This document shows, piece after piece, positions 48,634 to 58,460 of a stretch of 64,000 nt of DNA. Source of the DNA: Variovorax paradoxus B4 (lineage in GTDB: Bacteria > Pseudomonadota > Gammaproteobacteria > Burkholderiales > Burkholderiaceae_C); the NCBI RefSeq assembly GCF_000463015.1, contig NC_022247.1:4588001-4652000 (forward strand), in the 5' to 3' direction. Below the pieces are notes generated by a model. That model was not told the DNA's origin and ran no database searches. It was given only the letters and a program-made list of their open reading frames with translations. The first letter of the stretch is position 1; each line of letters begins with the position of its first letter. The translations under genes and the position numbers were made by a program.

Positions 48634-49863
48634 ATGGCAACAGTGGCATCCACCCGCACCTCGAACACGCTCAAGGAATTTGTCTACGAGTGGGAAGGCA
48701 AGGACCGCAACGGGAAGCTGGTGCGCGGCGAGCTTCGGGCCGCCGGCGAGAACCAGGTGCAGGCCGCCCTGCGGCGCCAGGGCGTTCTGGCGTCCAAGAT
48801 CAAGAAGCGCCGCATGCGCTCGGGCAAGTCCATCAAGCCCAAGGACATTGCGATCTTCACGCGCCAGCTGGCAACAATGATGAAGGCCGGCGTGCCGCTG
48901 CTGCAGTCGTTCGACATCGTGGGCCGCGGCAATGCCAACCCGAGCGTGGCCAAGCTGCTCAACGACATCCGCAGCGACGTGGAGACCGGCACCTCGCTGT
49001 CGGCGGCCTTCCGCAAGTTTCCGAAGTATTTCGACAACCTCTACTGCAACCTGGTGGAGGCCGGCGAAGCGGCCGGTATCCTGGAAGACCTGCTGGACCG
49101 CCTGGCCACCTACATGGAGAAGACCGAGGCCATCAAGTCGAAGATCAAGTCGGCGCTGATGTATCCCACCTCCGTGGTGGTGGTCGCGTTCGTGGTGGTG
49201 GCCATCATCATGATCTTCGTGATTCCGGCCTTCAAGCAGGTGTTCACCTCCTTCGGCGCCGACCTGCCCGCACCCACGCTGTTCGTGATGGCCATGAGCG
49301 AATTCTTCGTCTCCTACTGGTGGCTGATCTTCGGCGTGATCGGCGGCGGCACCTACTTTTTCCTGCAGGCCTGGAAGCGCAACGAACGCGTGCAGCGGGT
49401 CATGGACCGCGCGCTGCTGCGCGTGCCGATCTTCGGCACGCTGATCGAGAAATCGTGCGTGGCCCGCTGGACCCGCACCCTTGCCACCATGTTTGCCGCC
49501 GGCGTTCCGCTGGTCGAGGCACTCGACTCGGTGGGCGGCGCTTCGGGCAACACCGTCTACGGCGACGCCACGGCCAAGATCCAGCAGGAGGTCTCGACCG
49601 GCACGAGCCTCACGACGGCCATGACCAACGTCAACCTGTTCCCCTCGATGGTGATCCAGATGACGGCCATCGGCGAAGAGTCCGGCTCCATCGACCACAT
49701 GCTCGGCAAGGCCGCCGACTTCTACGAGTCCGAGGTGGACGACATGGTGGCCGGCCTCTCGAGCCTGATGGAGCCCATCATCATCGTGTTCCTGGGCGTG
49801 ATCATCGGCGGCATCGTGGTGTCGATGTACCTGCCCATCTTCAAGTTGGGCCAGGTCGTTTGA
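48634..49863 (+). CDS. pilC: Type IV pilus inner-membrane platform protein PilC
   Basis: PilC is the platform in the inner membrane that couples PilB and PilT motion to the pilus. The 409-aa product has two GspF domains (~75-200 and ~280-400; FTRQLATMMKAGVPLLQSFD, then RTLATMFAAGVPLVEALDSV), three membrane segments and the C-terminal IFKLGQVV. ATG 48634 has GGAG upstream. The stop shares one base with the pilD start. Confidence 0.97.
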   Translation: MATVASTRTSNTLKEFVYEWEGKDRNGKLVRGELRAAGENQVQAALRRQGVLASKIKKRRMRSGKSIKPKDIAIFTRQLATMMKAGVPLLQSFDIVGRGNANPSVAKLLNDIRSDVETGTSLSAAFRKFPKYFDNLYCNLVEAGEAAGILEDLLDRLATYMEKTEAIKSKIKSALMYPTSVVVVAFVVVAIIMIFVIPAFKQVFTSFGADLPAPTLFVMAMSEFFVSYWWLIFGVIGGGTYFFLQAWKRNERVQRVMDRALLRVPIFGTLIEKSCVARWTRTLATMFAAGVPLVEALDSVGGASGNTVYGDATAKIQQEVSTGTSLTTAMTNVNLFPSMVIQMTAIGEESGSIDHMLGKAADFYESEVDDMVAGLSSLMEPIIIVFLGVIIGGIVVSMYLPIFKLGQVV

Positions 49864-50828
49864 TGCTGGTGTCGCAGGAGTTCGACGCCGCTTTCGCCGG
49901 CGTCCTGGGGTTGCTGGTCGGCAGTTTTCTCAACGTGGTGATCTACCGCACCCCGGTCATGATGTACCGGGGCTGGCTGGCCGATGCGGTGGCCAACCTG
50001 ATGTCGTCCAAGGACGTTCCGTCGCTCTGGACGCTCGTGTTCGGGCCGAAGGCGCAGCCCCCGGCCGGGCTCGAAGCCGCGGCGGATAAGGCGGCCGTGG
50101 CCATCGAGGCGCTGCCGCCGTTCGACCTGACCCGGCCGGCCTCGCGCTGCGGCGCCTGTGGCCACAAGATCCGCTGGTACCAGAACATTCCGGTGCTGAG
50201 CTACCTGGTGCTGCGGGGCCGCTGCGCCGCCTGCAAGACGCCCATCAGCCCGCGTTATCCGCTGGTCGAGCTGGTGAGCGGCGCGCTCTTCGCCCTGTGC
50301 GCCTACCGCTTCGGCCTCACGCCCACCGGCGCGCTCTGGGCGGCGTTCGCGGCGTTCCTGATCTGCCAGTTCCTGATCGACTTCGACACCCAATTCCTGC
50401 CCGACGCGCTCAACTATCCGCTGCTCTGGCTGGGGCTCGTCGGCGCGGCCATGGGCTGGACCGGCACTGCGCTGAGTTCGGCGGTCTGGGGCGCCGTGTT
50501 CGGCTACCTGAGCCTCTGGCTTGTGTACCATGGCTATCGCCTGGTCACGGGCAAGGAAGGCATGGGATATGGCGACTTCAAACTGCTGGCGGCGCTGGGC
50601 GCATGGCTGGGGGCCGACTACCTCATCGCCATCATCCTCGTTTCGTCGCTGGTGGGCGCCGTGATCGGCCTCACGCTGCGTTTGGTCGGGAAGCTGGCGC
50701 ACAAGGACATTCCCATGGCCTTCGGCCCCTTTCTTGCCGGTGCCGGCCTGGTCTGCCTGGTGGCGGGCCCGGAGCTCGTGAGGCAATGGATTCCCTTCGC
50801 CTTCCCGCTCGGCGCATTCGCCCGCTGA
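49863..50828 (+). CDS. pilD: Prepilin peptidase / N-methyltransferase PilD
   Basis: PilD cleaves prepilin leaders and methylates the new N-terminus. The 321-aa polytopic protein has the [11 protein letters not shown]-terminal motif and two cytoplasmic CxxC pairs (CGACGHKI and CAAC, zinc). The catalytic aspartates are expected in [10 protein letters not shown] and [16 protein letters not shown]. The start codon overlaps the pilC stop (TGATG). Confidence 0.97.
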   Translation: MLVSQEFDAAFAGVLGLLVGSFLNVVIYRTPVMMYRGWLADAVANLMSSKDVPSLWTLVFGPKAQPPAGLEAAADKAAVAIEALPPFDLTRPASRCGACGHKIRWYQNIPVLSYLVLRGRCAACKTPISPRYPLVELVSGALFALCAYRFGLTPTGALWAAFAAFLICQFLIDFDTQFLPDALNYPLLWLGLVGAAMGWTGTALSSAVWGAVFGYLSLWLVYHGYRLVTGKEGMGYGDFKLLAALGAWLGADYLIAIILVSSLVGAVIGLTLRLVGKLAHKDIPMAFGPFLAGAGLVCLVAGPELVRQWIPFAFPLGAFAR

Positions 50829-50835
50829 GGAGCGC

Positions 50836-51444
50836 ATGATGCGGCGCATCGGCCTGACGGGTGGCATCGGGAGCGGCAAGAGCACCGTCGCCGCCATGCT
50901 GGTGGCCGAAGACGCCGTGCTGGTCGACACCGACGCCATCGCACGCCGCATTGCGCAGCCCGGAGGCATCGCCATGCCTGCCGTCGAGGCGGCCTTCGGC
51001 AGCGGCGTCATCGCGGCGGACGGCGGACTGGACCGCGCGGCGATGCGGCAGCTCGTGTTCACCGACAGCGGCGCGAGAAAGCGCCTCGAATCGATCCTGC
51101 ACCCGCTGATCGGTGCCGAGACGGAACGCATGGCTTCGGACGCCGGCCCGGATGCGGTGGTGGTCTTCGACGTACCGCTCCTGGTCGAATCCGGCCGCTG
51201 GCGGGCCATGGTCGACCGGGTGCTGGTGGTCGACGCCACGGAGGAAACGCAACTGCAGCGCGTCGTGGCGCGCTCGGGCTGGACGCCGGAGGCCGTGCGG
51301 GCAGTGATCGCCCAGCAGGCCCCGCGCAGGCTGCGCAGGGCTGCCGCCGATGCCGTCATTTTCAACGAGTCGCTCTCGCTGGAGGAACTCGGTGCGCAGG
51401 TCCGGAGTCTCTGGAAGCGGTGGGCTCCGCCCGGCACGCGATAA
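50836..51444 (+). CDS. coaE: Dephospho-CoA kinase CoaE
   Basis: CoaE phosphorylates the ribose 3'-OH of dephospho-CoA, the last step of coenzyme A synthesis. The 202-aa product starts with the P-loop [14 protein letters not shown] and has [10 protein letters not shown] and [10 protein letters not shown]. It lies 7 bp after pilD. The usual next gene, zapD, is displaced by two acetylation-type genes. Confidence 0.96.
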   Translation: MMRRIGLTGGIGSGKSTVAAMLVAEDAVLVDTDAIARRIAQPGGIAMPAVEAAFGSGVIAADGGLDRAAMRQLVFTDSGARKRLESILHPLIGAETERMASDAGPDAVVVFDVPLLVESGRWRAMVDRVLVVDATEETQLQRVVARSGWTPEAVRAVIAQQAPRRLRRAAADAVIFNESLSLEELGAQVRSLWKRWAPPGTR

Positions 51445-51522
51445 TCCGAGACTGGCCGCCAGAGCGGCCGCATAACGACCAAGACAAAAAAGGCGCTCGC
51501 CGGAGTGCCCTCCCCTCCCGCG

Positions 51523-53016
51523 ATGCTTTTCAATTCGTATCCCTTCATTTTTGTCTTCTTCCCGCTGGTACTGATCGGGTTCTTCCTGATCGGCAAGCGC
51601 AACGCCCGGTCCGCCGCAGGCTTTCTTGCCCTGGCCTCGCTGTTCTTCTACGGCTGGTGGAGCGTCAAGGCGCTTCCGCTGCTGGTGGCGTCGATCTGCA
51701 TCAACTACTGGTTCGGGCTGCGCCTCTCGCCGGCACCGGGCCGGGACGACCGCAAGCGCAAGTCCCTGCTGGTGGTGGCGCTGGTGGTCAACCTCGGCGT
51801 GCTCGCGGTCTTCAAGTACGCCAACTTCTTCGTCTCGAACGTGAACGACGGGCTGGCCGCGGCGGGCCTGTCGCAGATCCCGCTGCTGCACATCGTGCTG
51901 CCGATCGGCATCTCGTTCTATACCTTCACCCAGATCGCCTTCCTGGTCGACTGCTGGCAGGGCAAGGTGCATGAGCGCAGCTTCATCCACTACGTGCTGT
52001 TCGTCACCTACTTTCCGCACCTGATCGCGGGCCCGGTGCTGCACCACGCGCAGATGATGCCGCAGTTCGCCAATGCGGCCACCTACCGGCTCGACCCCAG
52101 CAAGGTGGCGCTCGGCGTTGCGATCTTCACCTTCGGCCTGGCAAAGAAGCTGCTGATCGCCGACCCGATGGGCCAGTACGCCGACATGATGTTCAACGGC
52201 GTGCACAAGGGCATCGAGCCTACGCTCTACACCTCGTGGTTCGGCGCGCTCGCCTACACGCTGCAGATCTATTTCGACTTCTCGGGCTATTCGGACATGG
52301 CGGTCGGCCTGTCGCTGTGCCTGGGCGTGCAGCTTCCGCTCAATTTCCGCTCGCCCTACAAGTCGACCAACATCATCGAGTTCTGGCGGCGCTGGCACAT
52401 CTCGCTGTCGAACTTCCTGCGCGACTATCTCTACGTGCCGCTGGGCGGCAACCGCAAGGGCCCGGCCCGGCGCTACCTGAACCTGTTCCTCACGATGCTG
52501 CTCGGCGGCCTCTGGCACGGCGCCGCCTGGACCTTCGTGATCTGGGGCGCGCTGCACGGCGTGTTCCTGATGATCAACCACCTCTGGAATTCCAAGGTGC
52601 GGCGCAACATTCCCGCAGGTCCGGTTGCGCACGTGCTGGGCTGGTTCCTGACCTTCCTGTGCGTGGTGCTGGCCTGGATCGTCTTCCGCGCCGACGGCGT
52701 CCACACGGCCATGGCCATCTACAAGGGCATGCTCGGCCTGCATGGCGCCCCGCCTTCCGCATTCAGCGAACTGGGGCCGGTTCCGTTCCGCAAGCCCGAG
52801 TTCTTCCAGACCATGCTCGTCGGCATCATCATCTGCCTGGCATTGCCTCCGACGATCACGCTCGAGCGCTGGATTCCCCACCCGAAGGCGGTGGCCGGTC
52901 AGCCGGTCATGGCCTGGTGCTCCGCGGCCGTGCTGGCGATCGGCACCTTCGCGCTCTTCGCCTGGTGCGTCTCGAAGCTGGGCAACTACAGCCCGTTCCT
53001 CTACTTCCAATTCTGA
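51523..53016 (+). CDS. MBOAT-family O-acyltransferase (AlgI/DltB type)
   Basis: A 497-aa polytopic protein of the membrane-bound O-acyltransferase family. It has the AlgI-like start MLFNSYPFIFVFFPLVLIGF, then LPIGISFYTFTQIAFLVD and FPHLIAGPVLHH. The conserved pair of His sites is FWRRWHISLSNFLRDYLYVP (His292) and GGLWHGAAWTFVIWG (likely catalytic His332). It probably passes acetyl groups across the membrane to a polysaccharide or wall polymer, with the SGNH protein next door (6 bp) as partner. ATG 51523 is preferred; an in-frame GTG lies at 51505. It sits between coaE and zapD, which are usually neighbours. Confidence 0.9.
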   Translation: MLFNSYPFIFVFFPLVLIGFFLIGKRNARSAAGFLALASLFFYGWWSVKALPLLVASICINYWFGLRLSPAPGRDDRKRKSLLVVALVVNLGVLAVFKYANFFVSNVNDGLAAAGLSQIPLLHIVLPIGISFYTFTQIAFLVDCWQGKVHERSFIHYVLFVTYFPHLIAGPVLHHAQMMPQFANAATYRLDPSKVALGVAIFTFGLAKKLLIADPMGQYADMMFNGVHKGIEPTLYTSWFGALAYTLQIYFDFSGYSDMAVGLSLCLGVQLPLNFRSPYKSTNIIEFWRRWHISLSNFLRDYLYVPLGGNRKGPARRYLNLFLTMLLGGLWHGAAWTFVIWGALHGVFLMINHLWNSKVRRNIPAGPVAHVLGWFLTFLCVVLAWIVFRADGVHTAMAIYKGMLGLHGAPPSAFSELGPVPFRKPEFFQTMLVGIIICLALPPTITLERWIPHPKAVAGQPVMAWCSAAVLAIGTFALFAWCVSKLGNYSPFLYFQF

Positions 53017-53022
53017 TTCGAC

Positions 53023-54042
53023 ATGACGACGCCCGCGAAAGTCTGGCTGCGGTTCTTCCTGATCGGCTACATCATCCTGATGGCGCTGTGGATCGTTTCG
53101 CTCACCAGCCCCGTGCCTTACGGCGACCTCACGCGGATCGGCCGCCTGTCCGAGCGCGAATTCGGCTGGACCGCCCCGCCGCCCAAGGTGGACCCCGCCT
53201 ACCTGAAGGGCACGCCCGTCGACCAGGCCGACGTGCTGGTCATCGGCGACAGCTTCTCCATGACCTTCCGCTGGCAGTCCGTCCTTGCCAAGGCCGGCTA
53301 CCGCGTCTCGACCACCTACTGGGGCCAGTACGAGAACGCGCTCTGCAGCGACTTCGACCAATGGATCGAGCGCACGGGCTTCAAGGGCAAGCTGATCATC
53401 ATCGAGAGCGTGGAACGCCTGCTCGGCGACCGCACCAAGGACAGCATGAAGTGCCAGAAGATGATCCGGCCCTTCGACGCCATGGACCATCCGCTGATCA
53501 CGCCCGACGAGACCGTGCCGAGCCCCGCGCCCAACTGGAACGTGCAGTTCATGACGGGCATCACGACCTACTACAACACCTGGAAAGCGAAAAAGTCTGC
53601 AACAGACATCCACTTCGACTGGAACACCTGGGTCCGCCCGGTGCCCGACGGTTGCAAGCTCTTCTCCCATCGCTCGTGCGACAAGATGCCCTTTTTCGCG
53701 GAAGATGACGACAATGGGCCGCTGACCCCTGCGCACCTGGAATGGATGAAGAATTTCACAAAGGCGCACAGCAAGCTTCCTATCATGTGGATGGTGATTC
53801 CCAACAAGACCACCGTGTACCTGAAGCCCGACTACTCGAAGGATTTCGAAGCCGGGTTCCGTACGTCCGGGCTGACAGGACCGGATCTCTACGCGTTCAC
53901 GCGCGAGAAACACACGCAGATTCGCGACTTCTATTTTTCGAACGACACCCACATGTCCATGCATGGCCAACTCGAGCTGGGAGAACGCATGCTCGCGGCC
54001 GTGCGCGAGGTGGTGCCGACGCCCCCCTCGAAATCGCCCTGA
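53023..54042 (+). CDS. SGNH/AlgJ-AlgX-like O-acetyltransferase partner
   Basis: A 339-aa protein with one N-terminal membrane anchor (~10-28) and a periplasmic domain. It has a GDSFS nucleophile motif (Ser77) and a C-terminal NDTHMS motif (Asp/His near 308-310), the elements of an SGNH-type hydrolase/acetyltransferase such as AlgJ or AlgX. Directly after an MBOAT gene, it probably takes the exported acetyl group and places it on a periplasmic or exported glycan. The acceptor is unknown, since no glycan synthesis genes are in the window. Confidence 0.8.
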   Translation: MTTPAKVWLRFFLIGYIILMALWIVSLTSPVPYGDLTRIGRLSEREFGWTAPPPKVDPAYLKGTPVDQADVLVIGDSFSMTFRWQSVLAKAGYRVSTTYWGQYENALCSDFDQWIERTGFKGKLIIIESVERLLGDRTKDSMKCQKMIRPFDAMDHPLITPDETVPSPAPNWNVQFMTGITTYYNTWKAKKSATDIHFDWNTWVRPVPDGCKLFSHRSCDKMPFFAEDDDNGPLTPAHLEWMKNFTKAHSKLPIMWMVIPNKTTVYLKPDYSKDFEAGFRTSGLTGPDLYAFTREKHTQIRDFYFSNDTHMSMHGQLELGERMLAAVREVVPTPPSKSP

Positions 54043-54078
54043 AGCTATGATTCCGCGACAGGAAAGCTATAGAACCGC

Positions 54079-54834
54079 GTGATCCTCTACGAGTACCCCT
54101 TCAACGAGCGCATTCGCACTTACCTGCGGCTGGAGCATCTGTTTCGCCGCCTCGGGGAACTGGTGCCTTCGGAGTCCGCACTCTCGCACCACTACGCGCT
54201 GGTCACGATCTTCGAGGTCATGGACGTTGCCGCGCGCGCCGACCTCAAGGCCGACGTGATGCGCGATCTCGACAAGCACAAGAATGTCTTCAACAGCTAC
54301 CGGGGCAATCCGGCCATTGCCGAGACCGTGCTCGACCAGGTGGTCGGCCAGCTCGAACGCAATTTCGCCACCCTCAATGCGGTCGCCGGCAAGGCCGGCC
54401 AGTCGCTGACCGAGAACGAATGGCTCATGAGCATTCGCAGCCGCGCGGGCATTCCGGGCGGCACCTGCGAATTCGATCTTCCCGCCTACTACGCATGGCA
54501 GCACCGCAGCGCGGCAAGCCGCCGCGCCGACCTCGAACGCTGGTCGGCCACGCTCTCGCCGCTGGCCGAATCCATCTACCTGCTGCTCAAGTTGCTGCGC
54601 GATGCCGATGTGCCGTACAAGGTCATTGCCACCGGCGGGCAGTTCCAGCAGAACCTGCCGCAGGGGCGCAGCTTCCAGTTGCTGCGCCTGCGCATCGATC
54701 CGCAGCTGGGACTGATTCCCGAAATCAGCGGCAACCGGCTCATGGTGTCGGTGCGGATGATGCGGCACGAAGCCGACGACCGCCTGCACCCGAGCAGCGA
54801 CGACGCGGCATTCGAACTCACCCTCTGCGCGTGA
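54079..54834 (+). CDS. zapD: Cell division protein ZapD
   Basis: ZapD cross-links FtsZ filaments in the division ring. The 251-aa product begins MILYEYPFNERIRTYLRLEH, the hallmark of the family, and ends with a beta-rich part containing FQLLRLRIDPQLGLIPEISG. The start codon is GTG 54079. It follows the acetylation genes by 36 bp. TATGAT (54046-54051) in that gap could be a -10 of its own. Confidence 0.95.
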   Translation: MILYEYPFNERIRTYLRLEHLFRRLGELVPSESALSHHYALVTIFEVMDVAARADLKADVMRDLDKHKNVFNSYRGNPAIAETVLDQVVGQLERNFATLNAVAGKAGQSLTENEWLMSIRSRAGIPGGTCEFDLPAYYAWQHRSAASRRADLERWSATLSPLAESIYLLLKLLRDADVPYKVIATGGQFQQNLPQGRSFQLLRLRIDPQLGLIPEISGNRLMVSVRMMRHEADDRLHPSSDDAAFELTLCA

Positions 54835-54893
54835 GCCGCCGGGCCGTCTCCAGGGCGCACACCGCAGGGCCAAGCACGAAGGTTATCCATCCC

Positions 54894-55106
54894 ATGAGCG
54901 ACGTGAACAAGATCGGCGAGCGGATCGTCCGCTGCCCCTCGTGTGGCGGCGACAGTGTCTACGCCGAACGCAACCCCTATCGCCCGTTCTGCAGCGCACG
55001 GTGCAGGGGCGTCGACTTCGGCGCCTGGGCCAGCGAGGAGTTCCGCATGCCGGCGGAAACGCCGGCCGACGACGAGCCTTTCGGCGATCCGAAGAATGTC
55101 CAGTAG
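54894..55106 (+). CDS. yacG: DNA gyrase inhibitor / zinc protein YacG
   Basis: A 70-aa zinc protein with the four Cys ligands in CPSCGGDS (Cys14, Cys17) and FCSARCRGVDFGAWASE (Cys33, Cys37). E. coli YacG binds GyrB and inhibits gyrase. It is 59 bp after zapD and usually adjacent to coaE and zapD. ATG 54894 gives the normal length. Confidence 0.93.
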   Translation: MSDVNKIGERIVRCPSCGGDSVYAERNPYRPFCSARCRGVDFGAWASEEFRMPAETPADDEPFGDPKNVQ

Positions 55107-55121
55107 CGCCCGGCGCTACTG

Positions 55122-57068
55122 CTACCGCGCGAGCAGGACGCGGTCGAGATAGTCCGCGTACTTGCGGACATAGGACGGGCGCAGATGCTCCCGGTCCTTG
55201 TAGACCGGTGCGTCGTCGGGCGTTGCCCTCAGGCACTGCCCGTCGGTGCAAAGCCTCGCCATCACATCGATGGGCTCCGCGCCGCTCGCCCGCGCCAGGG
55301 CTTTCAGCTGCTCGTTGAGCCGCGCCTGTTCCGGCGGCAGGGGCGCCGTGGGCGTGCTGTTCAGAGCCACCATCCGGCCCATGCGGCTGCCTTCGATGAG
55401 CCGCCGGGGCTCGAACTCGGGGCCGCTGGCGTTGTCCAGCAGCAGATAGACCTTCTTCCTTTGCCGCACCAGCTCGGCCAGCAGCTTCTCGAGCGAGGCC
55501 AGCGAGCGGCCGAGGCCGTCGCCGCCATTGTTCACGAGGTAGGCCGCATCACCTTCGCGAAAGTAGAACGGCAGCGGGAAGTTACCCGTGAAATAGCAGT
55601 TCCAGCAGGCCCCGACCACCACGGTGTCGATCCGTGGGTCGAGCGCCAGCGCCAGCATCTCGCCGCGCGCCTGCTCGCAGCCGGGATTGCCTTCGGCAAC
55701 CATGCCGGGCACCGGCGGGCAGGCGCCGTAGGTCGAGAAATACGTCGTCGCCATGCGCCCGGGCGCGCTGCCTGCAAGCTCCATGGCACGAGGCGCGTAT
55801 TGCAGGATGTGGCTGTCGCCGATCAGCAAGACCGTGCCCGGCCCGCTGCCCACGCGCTTGACCGGATAGGTGCCGATCTTCTGCTGCTCGAATCCGGCGT
55901 AGTAGTTGTCATCCGCGGTGGCGTCGGTCACCTTGCGCAGCAGGTCGCTGCCGTTGCGCGGCGGCATGCCGCCCAGCGCGAACAGGCCGGCGACCGCAAT
56001 CGCCACGCTGCCGGCCACCAGCGAACGCAGCATGCCGACCTGGGTTCGCGCCCGGGTGAAGCGCTCGACGAAGCGATAGGTGACCCAGGCCAGAACCACG
56101 CTCGCCAGCACCAGGCACGCACGAATCCACGCCGCCGGCTCGCCCTCTCCCACGATGCGCGCGTACACCAGCAAAGGCCAATGCCACAGGTAGAGCGGAT
56201 AGCTGATGAGACCGATCCACACCATCGGGCGGCTCGCGAGCACATGCCTGTTGAGCAGGCCCGCAGGCCCGGCCGCGATGCAGCTCGCCGCACCCAGCGT
56301 GGGCAGCAGCGCCCACCAACCCGGAAACGCCTTGTCGCTGCGGGTCATCACGAGACCCAGCACGATCAGCCCCACGCCCAGGCACGATTGCAGGTGGCTG
56401 CGCCACGCCGGTTCCGGTGCCTTGTTCGCGGACTGCAGGCGCATGCAGGCCAGGATGCCGCCCACCATCAGCTCCCAGAAGCGCGAAGCGGGCGAGTAGA
56501 AGGCCGCCGTGCGGTAGGGATGGATCGTCAGCACGTTGACGAGGAACGACGCCACCGCGAGCACCCACAGCAGCCGAAGGACCGGCCAGCGCCGGCGCCA
56601 GGCCAGCGCCAGCAGCATGGGCCAGAAGATGTAGAACTGCTCCTCGATGCCCAGCGACCACAGGTGCAGCAGCGGCTTGGTCTCGGCGGCCGTGTCGAAA
56701 TAGCCGGCCTCGCCCCAGAAGATGAAGTTGGCGACGAAGGCCGCGCCGCCGGCCGCCTGCTTGCCGAGTTCGGTGAACTCCCTGGGCAGCAGCGCATACC
56801 AGCCGAAGGCGAGCGTGGCCAGCAGCACCAGCGTCAGCGCCGGAAAGATCCGCCGGATGCGACGTGCGTAGAAATCGCGGTAGCTGAAGTCGCCCGCCGC
56901 GTGGCTCTGCAGGATGATGGTCGTGATCAGGAAGCCCGAGATCACGAAGAAGATGTCGACCCCGATGAAGCCCCCCGGCAGCGCATCGGGAAATGCATGA
57001 AAGGCCAGTACCGAGGCCACCGCCACCGCGCGCAGGCCGTCGATGTCGGGGCGGTACTTGGGATGCAT
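55122..57068 (-). CDS. OafA/YrhL-family acyltransferase with SGNH domain
   Basis: A 648-aa protein with an N-terminal acyltransferase-3 membrane domain of about ten segments (~5-365). It opens with YRPDIDGLRAVAVASVLAFH (His24), then GVDIFFVISGFLIT and LWSLGIEEQFYIFWP. A C-terminal periplasmic SGNH domain (~400-645) has VLLIGDSHILQY and DREHLRPSYV. Such fusions O-acetylate lipopolysaccharide, exopolysaccharide or peptidoglycan; the acceptor here is unknown. It is the third acetylation-type gene within 6 kb and lies convergent to yacG (15 bp gap). Confidence 0.92.
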   Translation of the reverse strand: MHPKYRPDIDGLRAVAVASVLAFHAFPDALPGGFIGVDIFFVISGFLITTIILQSHAAGDFSYRDFYARRIRRIFPALTLVLLATLAFGWYALLPREFTELGKQAAGGAAFVANFIFWGEAGYFDTAAETKPLLHLWSLGIEEQFYIFWPMLLALAWRRRWPVLRLLWVLAVASFLVNVLTIHPYRTAAFYSPASRFWELMVGGILACMRLQSANKAPEPAWRSHLQSCLGVGLIVLGLVMTRSDKAFPGWWALLPTLGAASCIAAGPAGLLNRHVLASRPMVWIGLISYPLYLWHWPLLVYARIVGEGEPAAWIRACLVLASVVLAWVTYRFVERFTRARTQVGMLRSLVAGSVAIAVAGLFALGGMPPRNGSDLLRKVTDATADDNYYAGFEQQKIGTYPVKRVGSGPGTVLLIGDSHILQYAPRAMELAGSAPGRMATTYFSTYGACPPVPGMVAEGNPGCEQARGEMLALALDPRIDTVVVGACWNCYFTGNFPLPFYFREGDAAYLVNNGGDGLGRSLASLEKLLAELVRQRKKVYLLLDNASGPEFEPRRLIEGSRMGRMVALNSTPTAPLPPEQARLNEQLKALARASGAEPIDVMARLCTDGQCLRATPDDAPVYKDREHLRPSYVRKYADYLDRVLLAR

Positions 57069-57132
57069 CGTGTCGTGCTTCAGGCCTGCGGCGCCGGCTG
57101 GACGCGCCCGCCCGCCCGCACGGCTCTGTCCA

Positions 57133-57588
57133 TCAGGCCAGTGTCGAAACCGCCAGCGCCGCCGAGGCCGGCAGCCCGCGCTCCTGGGTCAGCCATTCGA
57201 GCACCGGCAGGGCACCCGGCAGCACCGGCGCCACGTCCAGCGGCAGCTGCTGCCAGCGCATGGCCTGCCCTTCGCGCATTTCGAACTCGCCGCTCCAGGC
57301 CGTGACCTTGCACCAGTGCAGCCGCACCAGCGCATGCGGATAGTCGTGCTCGGTGATCTTCCAGACCTCGGCGCCCGCGATGGTGATGCCGAGTTCTTCG
57401 TGCAGTTCTCGGCGCAGGGCCTGCTCCACCGTTTCGCCGGCTTCGATCTTGCCGCCCGGAAACTCCCAGAAGCCCGCATAGGCCTTGCCCTCGGGGCGGG
57501 TGGACAGCAGCAGCGCGTCGTCGGCCGGCCGGATCAGCACGCCGACGGCCACCTCGGTGTGCTTGCGGCCTTGCGGCTGCCCACTCAT
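57133..57588 (-). CDS. mutT: MutT-type Nudix hydrolase (8-oxo-dGTP diphosphatase)
   Basis: MutT hydrolyses 8-oxo-dGTP and prevents A:T to C:G mutations. The 151-aa product has a complete Nudix box at ~45-67 (GGKIEAGETVEQALRRELHE then ELGI) and the N-terminal VAVGVLIRPADDALLLSTRP. ATG 57588 overlaps the stop of the DUF815 gene by 4 bp. It could be another Nudix pyrophosphatase, but context and box spacing favour MutT. Confidence 0.88.
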   Translation of the reverse strand: MSGQPQGRKHTEVAVGVLIRPADDALLLSTRPEGKAYAGFWEFPGGKIEAGETVEQALRRELHEELGITIAGAEVWKITEHDYPHALVRLHWCKVTAWSGEFEMREGQAMRWQQLPLDVAPVLPGALPVLEWLTQERGLPASAALAVSTLA

Positions 57589-58460
57589 GCCGTGGCCCGC
57601 CCGGCGTAGTCGCGCGCAAACTGGTAGGCCACGCGGCCGCTGCGCGAACCGCGCTCGAGCGCCCAGACCAGCGCCTCGGGCCGCGCCGCCTCGATGGCGG
57701 CCTTGTCGACGCCGAACGACGACAGCCATTGCGCGACGATCGCCAGGTATTCGTTCTGGCTGAACGGGTAGAAGCTGACCCACAGGCCGAAGCGCTCGGA
57801 CAGCGAGATCTTTTCCTCGATCACCTCGCCGGGATGGACTTCTCCGTCCTCGGTGTGGGTGTAGCTGAGGTTGTCCTTCATGTATTCCGGCAGCAGGTGG
57901 CGCCGGTTGCTGGTCGCGTAGATCAGCACGTTGGGCGTCGATGCGGCAATCGATCCGTCGAGGATCGACTTGAGCGCCTTGTAGCCCGGCTCGCCCTCGT
58001 CGAAGCTCAGGTCGTCGCTGAACACGATGAACTTCTCGGGCCGTTGCGACACCACCTCGACGATGTCGGGCAGGTCGGTCAGCTCGGCCTTGTCCACCTC
58101 GATCAGCCGCAGCCCCTGCGGCGCATAGGCCTGCAGGCAGGCGCGAATGAGAGACGACTTGCCCGTGCCGCGCGCGCCGGTCAGCAGCACGTTGTTCGCT
58201 GGCTTGCCTTCGACGAACTGGCGCGTGTTGCGCTCGATCTTTTCCTTCTGGACGTCGATTTCCTTCAGGCTGTCGAGCGACATGGCGGCCACGTGCTTGA
58301 CGGGCTCGAGCACGCCGTGGCCCGAACTGCGGCGGCGATAGCGCCAGGCGATCGACGCGTTCCAGTCGGCGGGGGCCGCCAGCGGCTGCGGCAGGATCGA
58401 TTCGATGCGGCCGATCAGCTGCTCGGCGCGCTCGATCAGCTTCTGGAACTGTTCATTCAT
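57585..58460 (-). CDS. DUF815-family P-loop ATPase
   Basis: A 291-aa AAA-like ATPase of the DUF815 family, function not established. It has an N-terminal helical part, Walker [21 protein letters not shown] (~92-111), an acidic Walker B-like [14 protein letters not shown], a sensor region [15 protein letters not shown], and a C-terminal lid. Family members are widespread and often lie beside argJ and mutT in betaproteobacteria. ATG 58460 overlaps the argJ stop, and the stop overlaps mutT, so the three genes are translationally coupled. Confidence 0.88.
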   Translation of the reverse strand: MNEQFQKLIERAEQLIGRIESILPQPLAAPADWNASIAWRYRRRSSGHGVLEPVKHVAAMSLDSLKEIDVQKEKIERNTRQFVEGKPANNVLLTGARGTGKSSLIRACLQAYAPQGLRLIEVDKAELTDLPDIVEVVSQRPEKFIVFSDDLSFDEGEPGYKALKSILDGSIAASTPNVLIYATSNRRHLLPEYMKDNLSYTHTEDGEVHPGEVIEEKISLSERFGLWVSFYPFSQNEYLAIVAQWLSSFGVDKAAIEAARPEALVWALERGSRSGRVAYQFARDYAGRATA

